A DNA stretch of 23,987 bases, taken from Nitrospiraceae bacterium (GTDB taxonomy: Bacteria; Nitrospirota; Thermodesulfovibrionia; Thermodesulfovibrionales; Dissulfurispiraceae). Position 1 is the first letter of the stretch. Every line of letters starts with the position of its first letter. Both the position numbers and the translations under genes were made by a program. Under the pieces are notes generated by a model. The model was not told the origin of the DNA and made no database searches. It worked only from the letters and a program-made list of their open reading frames with translations. Of the stretch, positions 7,541 to 14,862 are shown one piece after another. The stretch spans positions 1 to 23,987 of the forward strand of contig PMYY01000229.1 in assembly GCA_003170655.1 (NCBI GenBank). The letters run 5' to 3'.

Positions 7541-7638
7541 GGGAGTGCATAGGGTTCTGGTGTCCCTCCCGGACTTCAAATCCGGTGTTGCCGGCCACAA
7601 ACCGGCAGGGTGTGTTCGATTCGCACGCGCTCCCGCCA
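7541..7638 (+). tRNA. selC: tRNA-Sec (selenocysteine tRNA, anticodon UCA)
   Basis: A 98-base gene with encoded CCA. The acceptor stem has 8 bp (GGGAGTGC at 7541-7548 with GCGCTCCC at 7627-7634, one G-T pair), then discriminator G and CCA (7636-7638). The anticodon arm is CCGGA-CTTCAAA-TCCGG, giving anticodon TCA. It is followed by a long variable arm with a GCCGG / CCGGC stem and a T arm GTGTG-TTCGATT-CGCAC. The 8-bp acceptor stem, UCA anticodon and long extra arm are the defining features of bacterial SelC, which SelA charges to Sec-tRNA and SelB delivers to UGA codons. No selA, selB or selD and no convincing selenoprotein is in this window. Confidence 0.95.
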
Positions 7639-7713
7639 TAAATGTCCGGAGACTGCTGCTTGAGGTCTCTGCCAATGACGGGATACATTAATAAATCAAT
7701 GCGGAGCTTAAAC

Positions 7714-8322
7714 ATGATCAATCGACACTTTATTGGACTGCTTCTATCCTGCCTGTTTTCCGTTGTGATAACCACAGGAGCTGAAGCCCTCGATGCTCAG
7801 GCTTATCTGGATCAGGGCAACGCAGCCTTTAATGCGTCAAAATATGATGAAGCCATACAATTATACGGCAAGGCCATATCAGCCAGTCCAGATTTTACGG
7901 ATGCCTATTACAATCGCGGTCTGGCTTACTACAAGCGGGGCCGTTATTCAGAGGCCGTCACGGATTTCACGAAGGTCCTCGATGTAAATCCCAAGCTGAC
8001 AGATGTCTACTACAATCGCGGTCTCGCCAATTTCAAAAAAGGGCACCAAGAAAAGGCTATCGAAGATTATACGAAGGCCCTCTCTCTGAATTCCAGCCTT
8101 GCCGAGGCCTATCTGAACCGCGGCATAGCTTATGCATATAGCGGCCAATACGACGAGGCCATAGACGATTACAACAAGGCCATTATCGTGAAACCTAATT
8201 ACGAGGCTGCATACTTCAATAGGGGCGTTGCCTATGTCCGCAAAGCAGCGGCCGACTTTTCGAAGGTATGTACGATGGGAAACCAGGCGGCGTGCGAAAA
8301 CCTTAAACAGATATCGGATTGA
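7714..8322 (+). CDS. Exported tetratricopeptide-repeat protein
   Basis: 202 residues: signal peptide (INRHFIGLLLSCLFSVVITT, then GAEAL) followed by TPR units of the A-x-x-x-G-x-x-x-x-x-x-x-x-Y-x-x-A-I type. They start near residues 29, 63, 97 and 131, each ending in the usual D-F-x-K-A-L-x-x-x-P. A fifth unit (AYFNRGVAYVRKAAADFSK) is about eight residues short, losing its turn and second-helix start, and ends with an AACENLK tail common in small periplasmic TPR proteins. TPRs mediate protein contacts; the partner is unknown. ATG 7714 has GGAG at 8 bases and precedes the signal peptide; the frame is open upstream into tRNA-Sec but that is not coding. A PilZ gene follows after 16 bases, likely in the same transcript. 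Confidence 0.85.
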   Translation: MINRHFIGLLLSCLFSVVITTGAEALDAQAYLDQGNAAFNASKYDEAIQLYGKAISASPDFTDAYYNRGLAYYKRGRYSEAVTDFTKVLDVNPKLTDVYYNRGLANFKKGHQEKAIEDYTKALSLNSSLAEAYLNRGIAYAYSGQYDEAIDDYNKAIIVKPNYEAAYFNRGVAYVRKAAADFSKVCTMGNQAACENLKQISD

Positions 8323-8338
8323 GAGTGCTTGCTATTCT

Positions 8339-8965
8339 ATGATTGATACCATCTGTCATCCCGGCTTGCAGTTACTCCTGCAGTTGCCGAAGCTTGAGCA
8401 ACGTGTAAGCATATTTGTACTCGGCTGGCAGAAGGACCTCTTTCTGCTTACCAATCTGCCGTATCTGAACGAAAAACCCGTAAAACTCAAATCAGAGGAT
8501 AACTGTATCATCCGATTCTTGAAGGGAGACGATGCATACGGATTCCAGACATCTATAATATCTGTGCAATTCTTCCCAGCTCCACTAATATTTTTCAAAT
8601 ACCCGGCGCATGTCGACAAAATACCCTTCCGAAAGTCGAAAAGGTTCAAGCTTAATATCCCTGCAAAACTGCTCAACCCCCTGAATGTTCAGACTTATGA
8701 CGCTGAGGTTTCAGATATCAGCGAGAGCGGATGCAGAATCAAGATCATGGATCTGGAAGAAGATTTCTTCGCTGCCGGCAGCCGTTTGTATTTGACCTTC
8801 AACATACTCGAAAAAGGCATCGAAGCGGACTGCGTCCTCCGTAATGCCAGGAAATTGGATGACGCTTTGTTTCTCGGCATGGAATTCTCCTCTATTTCGA
8901 AGACTAACCGGGAAACCATAGCGGCATTTATCGATATGCTTACACATGTCATTTCATCGCCCTAG
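8339..8965 (+). CDS. PilZ-domain protein with YcgR-like N-terminal domain, probable c-di-GMP receptor
   Basis: 208 residues. The N-terminal half (about 1-100) resembles the YcgR-N/flagellar-brake fold, with VLGWQKDLFLLTNLPY, IIRFLKGDDAYGFQT and a FFKYPAHVDKI hinge. The C-terminal half is a PilZ domain with both c-di-GMP-binding motifs intact: RKSKR (R-x-x-x-R) at about 102-106 and DISESG (D/N-x-S-x-x-G) at about 131-136. Such proteins change motility or envelope processes when they bind c-di-GMP. The frame is open back to 8228 inside the TPR gene; ATG 8339, just after the TPR stop, is the first sensible start although its Shine-Dalgarno is weak. Position suggests co-transcription with the TPR gene. 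Confidence 0.85.
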   Translation: MIDTICHPGLQLLLQLPKLEQRVSIFVLGWQKDLFLLTNLPYLNEKPVKLKSEDNCIIRFLKGDDAYGFQTSIISVQFFPAPLIFFKYPAHVDKIPFRKSKRFKLNIPAKLLNPLNVQTYDAEVSDISESGCRIKIMDLEEDFFAAGSRLYLTFNILEKGIEADCVLRNARKLDDALFLGMEFSSISKTNRETIAAFIDMLTHVISSP

Positions 8966-9066
8966 CCCGACTCCGATGTCTGCTGACTCGTCAATCATAT
9001 TGATAGTCCGGTCATCTGCCCGCAAATTGCTTAAGAAACCTAAGGAGATACTGGGGAGATGAAATC

Positions 9067-10239
9067 GTGACCCTTACAGGGCTTGATATATTCAAAAAAA
9101 AATGGCCGCAGGCCCTGCTCGGCGCAAAGGTGGGACTGCTAGTGCATCCTGCCTCAGTCAGCAAGAATCTCGAGCATGCCTCTTCTCTTTTTTTCGAATC
9201 GCCTAAATGCGAGTTAAAGGTATTTTTCGGCCCACAGCACGGCATCAGGGGAGAGACTCAGGACAACATGATTGAATGGAAAGGGTTCCACGACCTCCGC
9301 ACCGGGTTGCCTGTCTATAGCTTGTATAGCAAAACCAGAAAACCGCCAGCAGCAATGCTTAAGGCTGTCGATGTATTGGCTGTCGACCTGCAGGATGTGG
9401 GTGCGCGCTACTACACCTTCATATGGACGATGGAGCTCTGCATGCAGGCCTGCTCAGAAATGGGCAAATCAGTAGTCATACTCGACAGGCCGAACCCCCT
9501 TGGAGGCTCCGTTATCGAAGGCCCCGTCCTTCAACCAGAGTTTGCATCCTTCGTGGGTCTGCGTCCGATTCCCATAAGGCACGGAATGACTGTGGGAGAA
9601 ATTGCTCTATATCTCAAAGAAACATATTATCCTTCGCTCGATCTGCACGTTATTAATATGAAAGGATGGAAGAGATCGCAGTTATTCGATGAAACCGGAC
9701 TGCCCTGGGTTCTTCCGTCTCCCAACATGCCTACACTCGAGACAGCTATAGTTTACCCCGGCATGTGCCTGCTCGAAGGGACCCTGTTGAGCGAAGGCCG
9801 GGGCACTACACGTCCGTTTGAGATCTTCGGCGCCCCTTTCATCGATCCCGACAAGCTGGCTGCAAGATTGAATGAGTTTAAACTACCCGGCGTTTTGTTC
9901 AGGCCCCTATATTTCCAGCCCACTTTCCAGAAGCATGCCGGCGAGGTATGCGGTGGCGCACAGATACACTTATTGGACCGATCGAAATACAGGTCATTCA
10001 AGACGGGGGTTGCAGTTCTCAAAGCCGTTAATGAGCTCTATCCGCGGCGACCCCTCTGGAAATCACCTCCATATGAATATGAGACTGAAAAGATGCCGAT
10101 CGATATCCTTGCTGGGACTGACCGTTTGAGGATTTCAATCGAAAAAGGAGATGCGCTCGATCATATGGAATCATGGTGGAGGGTCGGATGTGCGGCATTC
10201 GACAAGACGGTCAGAAAGAAATATCTGATCTATGAGTAA
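9067..10239 (+). CDS. namZ: NamZ-type exo-beta-N-acetylmuramidase (DUF1343)
   Basis: 390 residues covering the whole DUF1343 family (CAZy GH171 by family knowledge), which cleaves MurNAc from the non-reducing ends of peptidoglycan fragments. The signature blocks are in order: FGPQHGIRGE (54-63), DLQDVGARYYT (107-117), LDRPNPLGG (139-147), RHGMT (171-175), PSPNMP (217-222) and SEGRGTTRPFE (242-252). There is no signal peptide: the protein begins directly with the TGLDIFKKKW segment, unlike secreted NamZ proteins. The start is GTG 9067 with GGGGAG upstream; the nearer ATG at 9060 runs into TGA at once. Its stop overlaps the next gene (ATGAGTAA), a MurU/AmgK-like fusion, which supports a joint role in MurNAc recovery. 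Confidence 0.9.
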   Translation: MTLTGLDIFKKKWPQALLGAKVGLLVHPASVSKNLEHASSLFFESPKCELKVFFGPQHGIRGETQDNMIEWKGFHDLRTGLPVYSLYSKTRKPPAAMLKAVDVLAVDLQDVGARYYTFIWTMELCMQACSEMGKSVVILDRPNPLGGSVIEGPVLQPEFASFVGLRPIPIRHGMTVGEIALYLKETYYPSLDLHVINMKGWKRSQLFDETGLPWVLPSPNMPTLETAIVYPGMCLLEGTLLSEGRGTTRPFEIFGAPFIDPDKLAARLNEFKLPGVLFRPLYFQPTFQKHAGEVCGGAQIHLLDRSKYRSFKTGVAVLKAVNELYPRRPLWKSPPYEYETEKMPIDILAGTDRLRISIEKGDALDHMESWWRVGCAAFDKTVRKKYLIYE

Positions 10240-12097
10240 AAAGATAAATTGTTTCATCCTCGCCGCAGGTTACGGCGAGCGTCTTCGGCCCATCACCGAT
10301 CACATTGCCAAACCGCTCCTCCCTGTCATGGGAAAGCCGGTGCTCCAGTCGATCATCGAAAAAATGCTTGCCATTGGCGTCGACAAAATCGGTATAAACG
10401 TCCATTATAAAAAAGAGATTTTCGAGGACTGGATGAAAGGTTCTCCCTTCAGCAGTCACATCGTTTTTTTCCCGGAAGAGTCCATTCTCGACACCGGGGG
10501 TGCACTTAAAAATGCAACGGATTTTCTGAGCGGAGGCGATTTCATTGTTCATAACGGCGATATAATCTCCGATATCGATCTGTCGGCCCTGCTTGAACAT
10601 CACCGTCATGCAGGGAACATTGCAACGCTTGCTGTACATCATTATCCGCAATTCAACAATGTTGCCATCGATGGAAAAGGTTTTTTGAAAGGTCTTGGGA
10701 AGGCTTATAAGCTAACCGATCCATCGGAACGCTTGATTGCTTTTACCGGTGTGGCAGCATACTCCTCCGCTTTCCTCGAATTTCTTCCCGGCGGTGTGTC
10801 GAGCGTCGTAGATGCCTGGTTGAAAGCCGTCACATACGGTCATCAAGTGAGCACTTACGATGTTACCGGCTGCATGTGGAGCGACATCGGCAGCCCTTCG
10901 TCATATGCCTCAGCGGTAATTCGTGAACTTAGAAGCAATGGTGAAACCGCATACATCGATCCATCCGCTAAGGGATGCCGTTACTCAGAGATCGGCGGCA
11001 ACGTGGCCATCGAGAAAGGCTCCGTACTCGGCAAAGCATCTTCGCTGAAGAACTGCATCGTCCTTCCCGGAGGGCAAACTGACGAAGGCAAGAGTTACGA
11101 AAACTGCATCGTCGGATACGATTACGCCGTCGCAATAGATGAATCAATATTCACACCCTCCGCGGGTATAGGTACACTTATCGGCACGGGCGGCTCCAAC
11201 AGACAGTACTTTAGGGTAAAAAAAGATGTCGGGACTATTGTAGCGATGGAATGTGCCCCTGAAGATCCAGACTTTGCCAGACATATGGCATATACGGTTT
11301 TCTTGAGAAAATACGGCATCCCGGTCCCCGATATGTTCGGCATTAATTTCGAAAAGAAATCAACTTTTTTTGAGGACCTTGGAGACCTTTCTCTATACAC
11401 ATGGTTGAAATGTCCTCGCAGCGACGAGGAGATCGATGCAGTCTATCGCCGCGTTATGGACATACTGGTCCGGCTTCATTGCGAGGCATCGAACCATGTA
11501 TCGGAATGTCCATCCCTCGCGTGCCGCATTTTCGATTATGATTACCTGAGGTGGGAAACAGGCTATTTCATCGCGAAATTTATAAAAGGCCTACAAAACA
11601 TTGGAATCAGTGACGCTGCATCACTTAATGATGAATTCCACAGGCTTGCGCTTAAAGTTGCCACCTATCCCAGGAGAATCATTCACCGCGACTTCCAGTC
11701 TCAGAACATCATGATAACGAAGGGCGGCATCCCCCGAGTCATAGACTACCAGGGCGCACGCATGGCGCCGGCCGCCTATGACATCGCGTCAATCCTCTGG
11801 GACCCTTACGCACCTCTGAAATCAGATTTAAGAGAAGGCTTGCTTTCTTACTACATGGATAAAGTTGCTGAAACTGCCGCTGACTGGTTCAGTGCGGAAA
11901 TGTTTAGCGAGTCACTCCTTTATTGCAGGCTGCAGAGGCATATGCAGGCACTGGGAGCATATGGGTTTCTATCGAAAGAGAAAGATAAGCACTACTTCCT
12001 CAAGCATGTGCCTGAGGGCTTGCGATACCTGAAAGAGGAAGTGACTCTCGCCCGAAAAGAATTCCCCCAGCTTTATGACCTAGTTGCGCTTCTTTAA
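10232..12097 (+). CDS. Fusion of MurU-like sugar-1-phosphate nucleotidyltransferase and AmgK-like sugar kinase
   Basis: 621 residues in two enzymes. Residues 1-235 are a nucleotidyltransferase: AAGYGERLRPITDHIAKPLL (11-30) is the NTP-binding loop, NGD (108-110) the metal site, and WSDIG (216-220) the usual end. A short region (240-305) with left-handed beta-helix character follows. Residues 308-621 are an aminoglycoside-phosphotransferase-type kinase with glycine loop IGTGGSNRQYF (317-327), catalytic HRDFQSQN (485-492) and metal-binding VIDYQGAR (503-510). In Pseudomonas, separate AmgK (MurNAc/GlcNAc 1-kinase) and MurU (MurNAc-1-P uridylyltransferase) perform the steps MurNAc to MurNAc-1-P to UDP-MurNAc. 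Here both lie in one chain, coupled to namZ by an 8-base overlap. The exact sugar is inferred from this context; another hexose-1-phosphate is possible. Confidence 0.85.
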   Translation: MSKKINCFILAAGYGERLRPITDHIAKPLLPVMGKPVLQSIIEKMLAIGVDKIGINVHYKKEIFEDWMKGSPFSSHIVFFPEESILDTGGALKNATDFLSGGDFIVHNGDIISDIDLSALLEHHRHAGNIATLAVHHYPQFNNVAIDGKGFLKGLGKAYKLTDPSERLIAFTGVAAYSSAFLEFLPGGVSSVVDAWLKAVTYGHQVSTYDVTGCMWSDIGSPSSYASAVIRELRSNGETAYIDPSAKGCRYSEIGGNVAIEKGSVLGKASSLKNCIVLPGGQTDEGKSYENCIVGYDYAVAIDESIFTPSAGIGTLIGTGGSNRQYFRVKKDVGTIVAMECAPEDPDFARHMAYTVFLRKYGIPVPDMFGINFEKKSTFFEDLGDLSLYTWLKCPRSDEEIDAVYRRVMDILVRLHCEASNHVSECPSLACRIFDYDYLRWETGYFIAKFIKGLQNIGISDAASLNDEFHRLALKVATYPRRIIHRDFQSQNIMITKGGIPRVIDYQGARMAPAAYDIASILWDPYAPLKSDLREGLLSYYMDKVAETAADWFSAEMFSESLLYCRLQRHMQALGAYGFLSKEKDKHYFLKHVPEGLRYLKEEVTLARKEFPQLYDLVALL

Positions 12098-12168
12098 TAC
12101 CTAGTCGCTCGGCCATGGCCAGTCCATCAGGTGGCAATTTCTGGCGCCGCATCCCCCTGGATACCGTC

Positions 12169-12330
12169 TTAGCACAAGTATTCATTACACAGATATTTTG
12201 CTAGGTACCAGCCTACTACGCTGAAGATCATTCCAAGGTAAAGTCCGGTACCAAAGCCTATGAAGCCGCCGAGCCAGCCGCCGAGTATTCCCAAAACGGT
12301 GGACCCGATCGACTTCACCAGAAACTGCAC
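12169..12330 (-). CDS. Very small Gly-rich membrane protein
   Basis: A 53-residue GTG-started gene reading MQFLVKSIGSTVLGILGG, then a second Gly-rich hydrophobic helix with FIGFGTGLYLGMIFSVVGWY and a short tail ending in NEYLC. Two short membrane helices with G-x-x-x-G spacing resemble GlsB/YeaQ-type small membrane proteins, but I cannot assign a family. The GTG (12330-12328) shares its first base with the last base of the upstream gene's TAG stop (TAGTG), which implies translational coupling and is the best evidence that it is real. Confidence 0.55.
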   Translation of the reverse strand: MQFLVKSIGSTVLGILGGWLGGFIGFGTGLYLGMIFSVVGWYLAKYLCNEYLC

Positions 12331-12620
12331 TATTCCGCTTCCGGCTCAAAGGCGTCAACATCTATAATATTCTTGATATTTTTATTCTGCTCCAGTATAC
12401 CCCTTATCAAATGCTCGATATAGTTTGCATGTTTACCTTTCGTTGCCACCAACTGACTGACTTCGACAATGAAGTTGCACTCGACAAGGACCCTCGGCTC
12501 CTGAAATTTCTTAACGACAGTTTGTTCGGCTTTTTGAAATGCATCTTTCAGGGCATTACCACCCATATCCTCATCCTGAAACGCAATATTCACATCATCT
12601 TTCTTTTTTGGCTCTATCAT
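12330..12620 (-). CDS. Hypothetical small soluble protein, coupled to a small membrane gene
   Basis: 96 residues, acidic-basic mixed, no signal or membrane segment: starts MIEPKKKDDVNIAFQDEDM, has a helical KDAFQKAEQTVVKKFQEPRV region, then alternating hydrophobic strands (LVECNFIVEVSQLVATKGKH) and a final helix rich in Asn/Lys. I do not recognise the family. ATG 12620 has GGGGA at about 7 bases; an earlier ATG at 12647 is in frame, with no clear Shine-Dalgarno. It lies 77 bases after degP in the same orientation and overlaps the next gene by one base, so it may be the third gene of the degP transcript. Confidence 0.6.
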   Translation of the reverse strand: MIEPKKKDDVNIAFQDEDMGGNALKDAFQKAEQTVVKKFQEPRVLVECNFIVEVSQLVATKGKHANYIEHLIRGILEQNKNIKNIIDVDAFEPEAE

Positions 12621-12679
12621 ATCTTTTCCCCTGTGCCTCCTGGACATCCAAAAGGCCCTTCTTCATTTATACATTGCAG

Positions 12680-12701
12680 TTAAACGCTAATCGGCGTTTA
12701 A
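12680..12701. repeat. Perfect inverted repeat over the degP stop codon
   Basis: TTAAACGC-TAATCG-GCGTTTAA: an 8-bp perfect stem with a 6-base loop overlapping the degP stop codon (12698-12700). No T run follows on the degP strand, so it is not a standard terminator. It may be an mRNA-stabilising hairpin or a protein-binding palindrome between degP and the downstream small genes. Confidence 0.5.
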
Positions 12702-14167
12702 TGCGCCGAAACCGTTGCATAAAAGGTCGATCCGTTCCTGAATATGAGCAACAGGATATCCTCTCCAGTCTTGATCACAGAGACCTCCTTCTCATAGTCC
12801 TTCAGCGACCCGATCTTCTTCTTGTTTACCTGAAGGAGCACATCGCCACGAGTCAGTAGACCCGTCACGGCACTGCCTTCTTCGATGTTCGCAACTATTA
12901 CACCATTCACATGTTTAGGTATGTTCATCTCCTTCCTGATTTCAGGTGTAAGGTCCTGCACCTGGGCACCTTTGAGGAGATTATCGTATTCCTTGCTTAT
13001 TTTCTGCAAGGATGCAGGCAATTCCCCTATGGTCACCTTCACAGTTTGTGCCTTCCCTTCACGCAGCAACTTGACCGTGACCTCGGTACTGGGTGCAGTC
13101 CCCGCAACCAGGTTCCTGAGCATAGCCGGGTCAGATATAGGCGCCCCGTTGTATTCTGCAATAACATCGCCTCTTTTTATCCCTGCTCTCTCCGCGGGGC
13201 TATCTTCCCTAACATCACCGACAAGTACTCCTTTTTCTTCCTTCAGGTCAAACTGTTTTGCAAGATCGGCGGTCACCGGCTGAATCGACACCCCAAGCCA
13301 CCCTCTGACAACCTTCCCACTCCTGATAAGACTGTCCAGCACCGTCTTCGCCATATTGCTCGGTATTGCGAAACCTATCCCCTGGTATCCGCCCGAAGTA
13401 CTGAATATGGCTGTATTGATCCCGATGAGTTCGCCATGAATATTTACGAGCGCCCCTCCGGAATTGCCGGGATTTATTGCCGCGTCGGTCTGGATGAAAT
13501 CCTCGTAATCAGCAATGCCGACATCCGCCCTGCCGACTGCACTAACGATCCCAGACGTAACGGTCTGGTTCAAACCAAACGGGGTCCCAACAGCAAGAAC
13601 GGTCTCTCCGACCTTCATCAGATCGGATTTTCCAAGCTTCAGCACCGGCAGGTTATGCGCTTCTATTTTGACAACAGCGAGATCAGTTTTCGGGTCTGTA
13701 CCGATGATCTTTCCCTTGAATTCGCGCTTATCCGAGAGCTTGATCTTTATCTCATCAGCATCTTTTATTACATGATTATTTGTCAGGACATAACCGTCCT
13801 TATCAACAATGACACCGGACCCCAGACTGGACTGCTTGAATTCACGGGGATGCATAGAACCGCCAAATTGGTCGCCGAAGAAACGCTTGAACATGGGATC
13901 GTTTTGAAAAGGATTGGCCGTGTCCTGCGTCTTTATCGTACGCGTCGATGAAATATTCACAACTGCCGGCATCACCGCTGCAGCCACCTCGGCCATTGCG
14001 TGGTTTGTTTTGGAAAGCAGTTCAATGGTTCCCTTCGAGATCTTCGGCTCTTCTGAATAGGCTGCTGTGTTGAAGTTGAGGCCAGTAGATATAGCGAGTC
14101 CGACAATAATACCCGTCAGGGCAGAAGTTACCGCAATTAGAAGCGTCTTTTTGCCTGCAATCATCAT
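12698..14167 (-). CDS. degP: HtrA/DegP-family periplasmic serine protease with two PDZ domains
   Basis: 489 residues. An N-terminal signal or anchor (residues 7-30), a trypsin-like domain with triad His132 (NNHV), Asp162 (KTDLAVV) and Ser236 (GNSGGAL), then PDZ1 (about 290-380) and PDZ2 (about 400-485). The Q-loop insertion around residues 80-110 (NPFQNDPMFKRFFGDQ) is present. This is the full DegP/DegQ architecture: a periplasmic quality-control protease and chaperone that degrades misfolded envelope proteins. The first ATG (14167) follows directly after the TAA of the 59-residue upstream gene, whose last codons provide the G-rich ribosome site, so translation is coupled. The operator at 14405-14457 points to stress-responsive control. 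Confidence 0.95.
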   Translation of the reverse strand: MMIAGKKTLLIAVTSALTGIIVGLAISTGLNFNTAAYSEEPKISKGTIELLSKTNHAMAEVAAAVMPAVVNISSTRTIKTQDTANPFQNDPMFKRFFGDQFGGSMHPREFKQSSLGSGVIVDKDGYVLTNNHVIKDADEIKIKLSDKREFKGKIIGTDPKTDLAVVKIEAHNLPVLKLGKSDLMKVGETVLAVGTPFGLNQTVTSGIVSAVGRADVGIADYEDFIQTDAAINPGNSGGALVNIHGELIGINTAIFSTSGGYQGIGFAIPSNMAKTVLDSLIRSGKVVRGWLGVSIQPVTADLAKQFDLKEEKGVLVGDVREDSPAERAGIKRGDVIAEYNGAPISDPAMLRNLVAGTAPSTEVTVKLLREGKAQTVKVTIGELPASLQKISKEYDNLLKGAQVQDLTPEIRKEMNIPKHVNGVIVANIEEGSAVTGLLTRGDVLLQVNKKKIGSLKDYEKEVSVIKTGEDILLLIFRNGSTFYATVSAH

Positions 14168-14347
14168 TTACCCCCCTGTCAGTTTGAGCGTATTCTTAAT
14201 AGTCAATATTTTACGTGGAGCATTCAAGATACCCCGCATGGCAAGCGCAGCATTTTGCACCACAGCACCACCATCTACAAGATCGTAGCCGGGACAGACA
14301 ATCCTGCTATTTCGTACCACTGTTACTATTTTAACTATTTTGTCCAT
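14168..14347 (-). CDS. 59-residue leader protein of the degP operon
   Basis: A short basic protein beginning MDKIVKIVTVVRNSRIVCPG, with one Cys and a central VVQNAALAMRGILNAPRK segment, no signal peptide. I do not recognise it. Its stop TAA is followed without any gap by the degP ATG, and its final Gly codons form the ribosome-binding sequence of degP. ATG 14347 is favoured over GTG 14356 because the distance from the -10 element (63 bases) then nearly equals that of the other gene with the same operator (64 bases). It could be a real small protein or a translated leader that sets degP expression. Confidence 0.5.
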   Translation of the reverse strand: MDKIVKIVTVVRNSRIVCPGYDLVDGGAVVQNAALAMRGILNAPRKILTIKNTLKLTGG

Positions 14348-14404
14348 ATTATTCACTTATTTCTTTCCGCGTGGCCATTGTCGACGATTTCTTTCTCCAC
14401 CTGC

Positions 14405-14464
14405 AAAATAACAAATTAATGTGAACCTCCCATGAAGGGATTATGAACAATTGTGAATCATGAA
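14405..14464 (-). promoter_or_regulatory. Four-repeat TTCA operator with -10 box, before the degP operon
   Basis: In the gene direction TTCA half-sites begin at 14457, 14447, 14436 and 14425 (spacing 10, 11, 11), with an additional one at 14464. A TATTTT hexamer (14410-14405) begins 15 bases after the start of the last one. Spacing, number, orientation and distance to the -10 are the same as at 6681-6733. No good -35 is present, as expected when an activator replaces it. Confidence 0.6.
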
Positions 14465-14862
14465 ACTCCAGCCAGGGACTTTCATTAAGTCGCGCCTGCG
14501 CACTCTTTCACCGTTGCAGGACTCTTCCATCTCGGGCGAAAATATCAGGAGGCATTGTGAGTTAACGTCTCCACGGAAAAACTGACGTCAGTCCGGGTTG
14601 ATTCGTGAGACTTGCCTGAAGTCCAATTTGAGGTCCCGTGCAGCAGGGACCATGTCAACCATCTTTATCGCTGAATAGGCGTAATACTCTCCAACCAACT
14701 GTTGCAATATCTTGATTTCATCACATTTCGTCGAGCACGCCGTATATTAAATCGAATCTGAATCCATTTGCCCGGACATTTTCGGACGACTTCTCTTAAT
14801 TCAATGCACCTAAGGGGTCATCCCTCGCTGAAATATCCCAACAGAGCTTCTCACGTACTAAT
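14465..14862. other. Gene-free stretch upstream of the degP operon
   Basis: I see no gene here on either strand. A minus-strand frame at about 14600-14750 reads smoothly (DEIKILQQLVGEYYAYSAIKM and on to a TGA) but has no start codon in a useful place and no recognisable domain; it could be the end of a decayed gene. Confidence 0.35.

Noticed and set aside
12680..12701. Inverted repeat at the degP stop as a terminator
   Set aside because: No T run on the degP strand and it overlaps the stop codon; kept only as an inverted repeat.
12911..13951. 346-residue plus-strand open frame
   Set aside because: It lies wholly antisense to the degP coding sequence, whose frame has every catalytic motif; a shadow frame.
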